23,639 bases of DNA, taken from assembly GCF_000142905.1 (NCBI RefSeq), contig NW_013657674.1, forward strand, positions 107,312-130,950, given 5' to 3'. Origin of the DNA: Thecamonas trahens ATCC 50062 (lineage: Eukaryota > Apusozoa > Apusomonadida > Apusomonadidae). Position 1 is the stretch's first letter. Each line of letters begins with the position of its first letter. Below, one piece after another: positions 16,501-23,639 of this stretch. Under the pieces are notes generated by a model, which worked only from the letters and a program-made list of their open reading frames with translations, searched no databases and was not told the DNA's origin. Made by a program: the position numbers and the translations under genes.

Positions 16501-19500
16501 TGACCGCCCGCCACCCGGCGGGCCGAGCGCGCCAACAAACACAATGTCTACAATCTCTAGGAAGGTCAGCGACGACCGGTCGTACCATCCGCCATGGTCC
16601 ATCCACTGCCGCAGCAGCTCGATCGGGCCCTGCGAGCCGTACTCATCCTTGGCCGGCATGTTGAGGTCGTCGACAAAAATGACAAACCGCTTGCCGGCCG
16701 GCGGCCCGTACTGGGTACGCCGGCGACGAGTAAACTTGGAGTCGAGGATGTCCTGGGTCATGTTCTCGGACGTCTGAGCCGAGAACGTCACCACAATCGA
16801 CTCAAAGTTCTTGTCCATGTGCTTGATCACCTTGTCGCCCACAATAGACGACTTGCCGGTCCCGGTCGGCCCGACGCAGAGCACGTGCGAGCCGGCCTGC
16901 AGCAGGACGTCAAGCATGTACGTGTAACGGACCGAGTCGATGGTCGGCACAATGATGTCGGCAAAGGCTGTCCGCCGCTTGATGGCATACGGCGGAATGG
17001 TGTCCATCCACGGGACCCATGAGACACGGCTTGAGCCCGAGCCCTCACTCTCGCCGCCAGCCGCGGCGGCTGCCGCGTGCGTCTCGGCGAGCGCAGAGCC
17101 GCTCGCGGCGCCACCGGCTGACACCTTGAGTCCGGCCGCAAAGTCGAGGAACCAGTCGTAGACAAGGCCAGCGCCCGGGAGCTGAACCGAGGCTGCGAGC
17201 GGACCGGCAGCCACGAGCGCATCACGGAGGTGAGCGTCAAAGGCCGAACGCCCTGCGGCGTCCGACGTGGCGCCGATCGACCACACAAGCGCAAAGACAA
17301 AGAGCGCCGGCGCAAGGGCGACGATGCGGTCAACGGCAGCCTGCGGGAGCGCGCCGCCCTCGGGCGGAACGAGCGAGGCCATAAACGCGTCGAGCAGCCG
17401 CATGAGTGACTGCAAGAGGTTGTTGTCGACGGTCGGAACAGGCTCGACGAGCGACGATCGCACAAAGGCGAGGGCAGGGAGGGCGAGTGCGTTGAAGAGC
17501 TCGGCAAAGACCGGCGCCACGCTCTCAGCGAGCGACGCAGGGCTCAGCTTGGCCAGCCACGAGTCGATGAGCGGCTGGAGACCGAGGCCCGACGGCTCCA
17601 TGTACACCATGCCGCACCGCGAGACCGTAGCTGGCGAAGCAACGGCAAGGTCCTCGACCTCAAACATCATGGTCTGCGCGTCCGAGAGGCGAATGATCTT
17701 GCCGGACGAGAGGCAGAGCTTCTTGTTGTCGTCGAGCACAGTGTTCATGTTCTCGATCCACAGCGCGTCGACTGGCCCATCAAACACGGTCCACCGCTTC
17801 TCGCCGGTCTCACTCTCGGCGCCTTCGCGGATGATGTTGGCGAGGACGCCTTCGGTCCACTCGTGGGTGTTCGGGTCAAAGAACCCGTACAGCTGCTCCA
17901 TGGTAATGGACTTGGGGTTGATCACATCGTAGTGGACCTTGGTGAACGGGCCCTGCCCAGCGAGCGCCGTCATGGCCCGAGCCAGTGTCCGGTACGTGAC
18001 GGTCTTGCCGCCGCCGGTCGGCCCGACGAGCATCAGCCCGTGGCGTACCACAGTCGTCTCGTACAGCTGGATGCACTTGTGGATCGACTGCGCCGCAGGC
18101 TGCAGGCCCTGGGCCTTGAGCGCGGCAACGAGCTCTGACTCGAGCGCACCGTACGAGTCCTGAGGCTGGACCACGCCCGGAAAGAGGTCTGAAATAATGC
18201 CGTTGAACAGGACGAGGTCCTCGGCGAGGAACTTGGGCACGTTGCAGTCCTTGAGCGCCTTGAGCAGAATGATCTCCTCCGACTTGGACGGATCGGCGCG
18301 CTTGAGGTTACCGGCGGCAGAAATGACGGTCTTGACGGCACGCATGCCAAAGTCGTAGTGCGACTGCGACGAGAGCTGCTCCGAAGAGAGCCGGAAGGTG
18401 GCGGTCATCTTGCGCGAAAGCTGCGAGGCCTCGGAAAAGCCAAACGAGAAAAGCATGATCTCGGCAATCATGGCGTAGTCGGGCACCATCATGGCGACAG
18501 GGCGGAAGAGGGCCTTGAGGTTGTCTGGCAGCTCTGCGCGCCCGGCGTACCCGGGGTTCATGGTGATAAAAATGGCGCACGTTGGGTCGAGCGCAATCTG
18601 GGCGCCCTCAAACAGGAACCGCTTCTGCTTGGTCTGGATAGCCCGCTGGATCTGCAGGATCTGGGTAGCAATGACGGAGAGGACCTCGAGCTCGATACGG
18701 TTGAACTCGTCAAAGCAGGCCCAGGCGCCTGCCGAGGCGAGGCCCTTGAAGAACTTACCCATGGCAATGTGGTCGAGGGTGCCCTGGCAGTTGAAGACGA
18801 CACACTGCTTGGCGAGCGCCTTGGCGAGGTCCTTGGTCGTCTCGGTCTTGCCGGTACCGGCCGGGCCCTGCGGCGCACCACCCATCTGCAGGTGGAGCGC
18901 GCCGGTGAGGGTGAGGTAGCACCGGTCGGTGAGCGGGGTGATGACGAGGCGGCCGGTGTTGCCGAGGTACTCGTAGCCGTAGACAAACGAGGTGTTGACC
19001 ATCTTGATGACCGCGTTCGAGTCCTCCCAGTACTGGCGCATTTGTGACATCCACTCAAAGTCGGTGACTGAGTCGACGTGGGCCTCGGCGAGGCGGGCGG
19101 TGACGTCACGAGCGTGGACGTCGAGGATGATGAGCGGCGAAATGGTTTTGCGGACGAGTTTGGGCAGCTCGGAGCGGACCATCATGGTGAGCTCGTCAAT
19201 TTGCTGGACGAGCATGGCATGGAGCTTGGGCAAGGTGCCGGTCCGGATGGCGGCAGTCACTTGCTGCGTCCAGTAGATCTGCGCCACGACGAGGACGGCC
19301 TGGGCCGGCCACTGGGCGACCCACTCGGTCCGCGCCATCTTGGGGTAAGCGCCGACGGCCTTCTTGATGACGTCGCGGACCGAGAGCTTCATGACGCGCT
19401 CGACCTCGAGCAGCCAGTTCTCGACATTGCCCTTGGGATAAAAGTGCTCGATGAACGGCACGGTCTCGCCCTCGCCCGACGACATGGCGGTGATGATGTT

Positions 19501-22500
19501 GTCCTCGCCAAAGGTGAGCGAGCCGATGTTCTCAAAGCACTTGGAGAGGTGCTTCTGGACAGCGGTCGGATCGCGGGTCTGCGAGAGAATCTCGAGCATC
19601 TCGTCGTCGGAGAGAAAGTAGAAGCGCGGAAAGATGGCGCGCTTGGTCTCAAGGTACTCGGTGAGACCCTTTTGGACGAGGTCGAGGAGCTTGATGCACT
19701 CGCGGAACGAGTCCAGCAGCTTGGCGTCCTTGCACACAGCGAGAACGCCTGGCGCGGCGGCGGCAGATCCAAGGTTCTTCCGCCACATGCGGTCCATGGT
19801 GGCAAAGCGCTTGCCCTCGACCACCATTTGGCGGTTGATGTCGTCTGACGAGAAAATGGGCTGCAGGTAGAGCCACTGCTTCTGGCAGAGGAGCCACTCC
19901 TCGATGGTCTCCTGAATGAGCTCGAGCTTCTTCTCCCACTTGCCGATGCGGTCCTCAAACGGCTCGCGGTAGGCCGAGAAGCTCATGGCCTGGGTCATGA
20001 CAATGTGGTCGTCGAGGAGCTGGATGATGGGCTCGGTCCCGCGGAGAATGTACGTCTCGGTCTCGCCGTACTCGACAATCTCAAAGACTGTCGACTCCCA
20101 AGTGGCGAGCATCGAGTCAAGCTCCGACTCGATGCCATACTCGCGCGACGCGACGCCGGCGACCTCCTCGATGGCCTCGAGATGGGCCTCCAACCCGAGC
20201 GTGGCGACCTCGGCAAACGAGGCGTCGTCGGTCGGGCGGACCGACATCCCGAGGTTGTCCTCGAGTGTTTCCCAGTGCCGGTCGCGCATGCCGCGGTTCC
20301 GCAGCGCCATGATGAGCGGGACGTGCGGCTTGAAGGCATCCATTTGGCCCTTGACGCTTGTCGCCACGGCGAGGCAGCCTGGCGCGTCCTTGAAGACCTT
20401 GACCAGCTTGAACATTGACGACCAGGCTGCAGTCAGCTTGGCCTGCATGTCCTTGGCGTCAAGCTCTGAGAACGGGCCGTGCATCCACGACTGGTGCCAC
20501 TCGAGCCACGAGGCCGTTGTCGTCCACAGCTTCTGGTACGGCTCAAACTGCTTGACCACACCCGAGACCTCGTCGTAGTCTGTCAGCTCGCGCTCAAACA
20601 GCACTTCGCGCGAGTGGAAGAGCTGGACCTTGTCGAGCGCGTACGCAATCTGCTTCTCGAGCTTGGCTACATCGGCGGCGGCGTCGTCGACCTCGTCGAG
20701 CTTGGTGTACTTGGTGAGCGATGCGACGGCTCGGGCGAGCTCTTCCAGCCGCTCGGCGAATGCCTCCTGATCGCTCACCAGGTCCTTCTCGAACCTCGCA
20801 CGGTCCTTCTCCAGCACCCGCGTCGTCGTCTCGCCCATCTCGAGCGCAGACTTGGGCCACCCGGCGGCAGCCCACTTGCGGTTAAAGTCGTCCGGCGGCA
20901 GGTTGTAGCGGAACTCCTCGAGCACGGCGTAGTCCGAGTTGAGCTCCTCGAGCGCCGAGAGGTGCTCGTCGACAAAGAGCGGGACCGAGGAAAGGAACTT
21001 TTCCATGTCAACAAGCTCCTCAATCTTGGTCGGCCGGACCTGGAGCCTCGCCGCAACGGCCTCAAACTCTTCGCAAAAGGTGTCGGCCTTGGCCCGGGTC
21101 CGGCGGGCGAGGAGGTCGAGGAGGAGCCGGCCGAGGTCGCGCCGCTTGCGGATGAGCATGTTGCGGACAAGCTCGCACGAGACTCGGAACATGCCAATGT
21201 TGATCGAGCGCGGGACGAGCTCCTCGAGCTCGGCCTGCTTGACGCGGTGGTCCTGGATGAGCTCGGCAAGGTAGGCTGTTGTGAGCGGGCGCCCGGCACC
21301 GGACGCCGCGTCGTCTTCCAGCTGGCGAACGGCCTCGAGTGGGTCGAGCGCAATGAGGCCGGCGTACTCGTCGTACTGCGCAAGGTACGCGTCGAGCGGG
21401 CCAGTCGACCGCGCCACGGCGCCGACCATGGCAGCCCGGAGCTTGAGCACAACCGGATCGTGCCGCGAGACCGACTCGAGCACCGGCTTCGTCGCCCAGA
21501 ACAGTTCCTGCAGGACCTCGGGCTCGAGCTGTGGGAGGTCCTGGATGAGCGAGATGGCGCGCTCAAAGAGGAGAATAGGCACTTCCTCAAAGGCGGACGG
21601 CTTGGTCGAGTACACCAGCTGGCCGTCACGGACAACAAGGTCGACCGCGAACAGCGGGTACTTGTGCGCAGCGAGGCCTGCGGCGGCAGCTGGCATGGGT
21701 GTCGAGCCAAAGACGACGTCGACCTCACCGGGCGAGGCAATGTCGACGTGGACCGGCGCCGAGCCAACAACCAGGTTGTGGAACGAGGTGAGCGAGTCGA
21801 GGGCAAGCGAGCGGAGCGTGTCCTGCATGACAAACTTGACCATGACCATAAACTTCTTGAGCTTGGAGATCTCGTAGACCTCGCGCGACTTTTCGTTGAG
21901 GTTGAACCAGCCCTTGCCGACGTCCTTGAGAGTGCCGCGAATGGCGTTCTTGAGATTAGTCTTCCAGTTGTCCTTGAGGTGGTTGAGCGTATGCACCGCC
22001 GCCTGGTTCTGCATTGTCTCAAACTCGTCGAGCCGCAGCGACTTGGTCACGTGGTTGTTGAACAAGTTGAGCTGCAGCACCTTGTTGCACTCGGTCCGCA
22101 CCTTGGCCGTCGTCGCAATAACCTCCGACTTTGTAAGGAACGAGAGAAAGGTAAAGCCCGAGTATGCAGCCTCGTAGTCAAAGCCCGGAATGGTGATGGC
22201 GCCGGTGAGCGGGACAGGCGCTGGCTCAGGGTCTGGCGGGAGGGTGAGAAAGGCAAACTGGTCGTGCTGGGCAGGATCCTTCCGCGAAGTGTCAAAGATG
22301 ATCTTGTTCATAGCCCGCGCGTAATCGACGCCGACCTGCGAGAGCAGCGACTCGAGCAGCGTCAGCTGTGACGCCGATGGCGCGGCGCCGGCCACCGAAA
22401 ACTCGAGGATCCGATTGACTGTTCCCTGCGTCATCGACGGCAGCTCGGCTGTCGGCATCGAGTCGATGTACAGGTTGTACCGCAGAAGCGCCTCGGCGTC

Positions 22501-23559
22501 ACGCCGCGACCGGTGCGCCGCGCCCACACGCGCCGCAAAGTTGGCTGGCGACTCGGCCACAAAGTAGAGATGGATGCGGTGTACGAGCGAGTACGCCGCC
22601 GACGCCGGCGTCGCTCCACGCGGGACGACGACGTACGCCTCGGCCTCGGCAGAGTAGTCGACCACGAGGACCGGCACCCACGAGCCGCACCCGGCGCTGT
22701 CAAACACCACCGCCGCACCAGGCACGCCACACATGACCCCATTCTCCACGCCGAGCTCCAGCCATTCGCGCGGCGTACGGACCTCAAACTCGGTGTCGTC
22801 AAACGGCTCGAGTGGGAGGTATGACGGAAACGCGGCAGACGCGTTGCGCTCAGCCTCGCTCAGCCGGTAGTCAACACCCTGCGCCGCAAGGAGCTCCTCC
22901 AGATCCTGAGCCGCATACTCGCGCTTCCGCCGCTCAATCTCGATCTTGCGCGGCGTCTTGCCCGGCGCAGTCTTAAACTGTGACATGACCTTGGGCTCGA
23001 GCGCAGACGCAGGCACGCCGACCATTGCCCCGGCCTGCGCCAGCACGTGCAGTGCGGCTGCGCCGCGGGTCCGCGACGCCGACGGCGCAGTCACATACGC
23101 CGACGCGTCGACAGCAGCGGTCCCGAGTCCGGCGGCCTCACGCGTGCTTCGCGCTCGGCTAGCGGGCGCCACGTCGCCGCTGGCGGCACTGCTCAGCGTC
23201 ACGCCGGACACGCCGCGGGTCGAGCGGAACGACGAGACCAACGGCGGGCGCTGGCGCCGGACGTGGGCCGAGTCGCTCGACTCGGCACCCATGGGCCCGG
23301 ACGTCGACTCGCGCAGCAGGTCGTCGGTCGGGAACGAGCCCAGATACTCTGAGTAGTAGCCGCGCTGCATGCTCCCGGCATGCCGGTCGCGCGAGGCCCG
23401 GACTCGAGCCCCAGCCCGGACAGAAGGCGCCCCGCGCGCGATGGGCGGCAACGTCGGCGGCGTCGCTGGTAGCGCCACCTGTGCACCTGCTCCAGCCAGC
23501 GGCCGCAAAACTTGCTTCCTCGTAGGCGTGCGCCCAGAACTCCTCTGGGGCGTCCGCCT
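10568..23559 (-). CDS. DNAH1: Axonemal inner-arm dynein heavy chain, DNAH1 type, 5' end beyond window, one frameshift
   Basis: A microtubule motor of cilia; DNAH1 orthologs form a single-headed inner arm (dynein d class). The visible reading is about 4,330 residues, near human DNAH1. The tail has DNAH1-specific stretches: QRGYYSEYLGSF (near 23365), KIEIERRKREY (near 22935), TPREWLELG and ALLRYNLYIDSMP. Motor landmarks: AAA1 Walker A GPAGTGKT (18844-18867) and Walker B CFDEFNR (about 18697-18717); AAA2 GPTGGGKT (18001-18024); AAA3 GPTGTGKS (16849-16872) and VDDLNMP; AAA4 GMGGSGRRS (15746-15772), where Arg replaces Lys as is usual in this class. The stalk coiled coils flank a microtubule-binding domain (about 14400-14700). 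The end, STTGHSTNYITSIELP ... FCALNY, is typical. A one-base deficit at 15972-15975 splits the frame between AAA3 and AAA4. The exon starts at the splice acceptor 23560-23562; the first ATG in it is 23370, but coding continues upstream (RRTPQRSSGRTPTRKQ), so the true start is probably off the window. Confidence 0.93.
11425..11605 (-). other. Ala/Ser/Thr-rich insertion in dynein C-terminal region
   Basis: Between the conserved VAAMFAAMVKLQP and the region ending LVSAQHPLDP, the dynein encodes about 60 residues of Ala/Ser/Thr/Glu low complexity (ASSADLNESTEAGATKGA). Compared with my memory of other DNAH1 proteins this is an insertion in the motor's C-terminal portion, probably a surface loop. 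Boundaries are approximate. Confidence 0.55.
15972..15975 (-). other. Single-base frameshift in T homopolymer (dynein gene)
   Basis: On the coding strand the sequence is GAC TTT TGG TGC. The upstream frame reads VVFADF then turns to nonsense (WCPTPIPRCTRGWRT, stop). The frame one base back reads LVPNADPKVYARVEDM, the expected dynein continuation. A fifth T gives FADFLVPNADPKVY. No intron fits, and the site is not a canonical slippery heptamer, so a homopolymer error is the simplest explanation. Confidence 0.9.
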
Positions 23560-23639
23560 CTATGGTCAGGGAGAGGGGCAGGGGGGGGTGAGTGAGTGAG
23601 TGGGTGAAGGGGGGGGGTACGGGAGAAAGGGGAAGGGGT
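23560..23639 (-). other. 3' end of a dynein intron with acceptor site, C-rich
   Basis: On the coding (minus) strand, the last 80 bases of the window are almost all C and T with a TCAC repeat, ending in ctgaccatag directly before AGGCGGACGCC. The TAG that would stop the dynein frame is therefore best read as the splice acceptor. The composition matches the ATP6V1F introns. The donor and first exon are off the right edge. Confidence 0.75.

Noticed and set aside
20479-22371. 630-codon plus-strand open frame
   Set aside because: Antisense to conserved dynein tail sequence; Arg/Leu/Glu/Val-heavy composition is the mirror of dynein codons with G/C third positions. No domain recognised.

Overview
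This window is nuclear DNA from a GC-rich, free-living flagellated protist. The evidence is spliceosomal introns (GT...AG), an axonemal dynein heavy chain, a V-ATPase subunit, ER and secretory proteins with signal peptides, and no bacterial-type operons or ribosome-binding sites. The compact single-exon style with very C-rich introns would fit an apusomonad such as Thecamonas, but I infer that from style alone and cannot confirm it. No mobile element, tRNA, rRNA or CRISPR array was seen.

Layout, left to right. PTRH2 (peptidyl-tRNA hydrolase 2, minus strand, 3' end cut by the window edge) lies head-to-head with CDKAL1 (tRNA methylthiotransferase, plus). A small secreted six-cysteine protein (plus) follows and converges on a three-TM-segment membrane protein (minus). 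That gene is head-to-head with a basic helical protein carrying an internal 42-residue duplication (plus), which converges after 27 bp on an eight-cysteine, Canopy/saposin-like ER or secreted protein (minus). Next come ATP6V1F (V-ATPase subunit F, plus, at least three introns, one exon lost in a 216-base assembly gap) and a DHH-DHHA1 phosphoesterase fused to a C-terminal KH RNA-binding domain (plus). The right half is one very large minus-strand gene, a DNAH1-type inner-arm axonemal dynein heavy chain. It is continuous for about 13 kb and enters an intron at the right edge, so its first exon is outside the window.

Two genes are broken by single-base deficits in homopolymers: dynein at a 4-A run (T on the coding strand), and the DHH gene at a 5-C run. 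In both cases one extra base restores a conserved protein, so base-calling or assembly error is the most likely cause.

Most points of interest are architectural. They are the DHH-DHHA1-KH fusion, the shared promoter of two tRNA-related membrane-anchored enzymes, the nearly intronless dynein gene, and the C-rich sense strand shared by introns of two unrelated genes on opposite strands. I found no convincing new multi-gene system. The genes look like separately transcribed housekeeping and ciliary genes.
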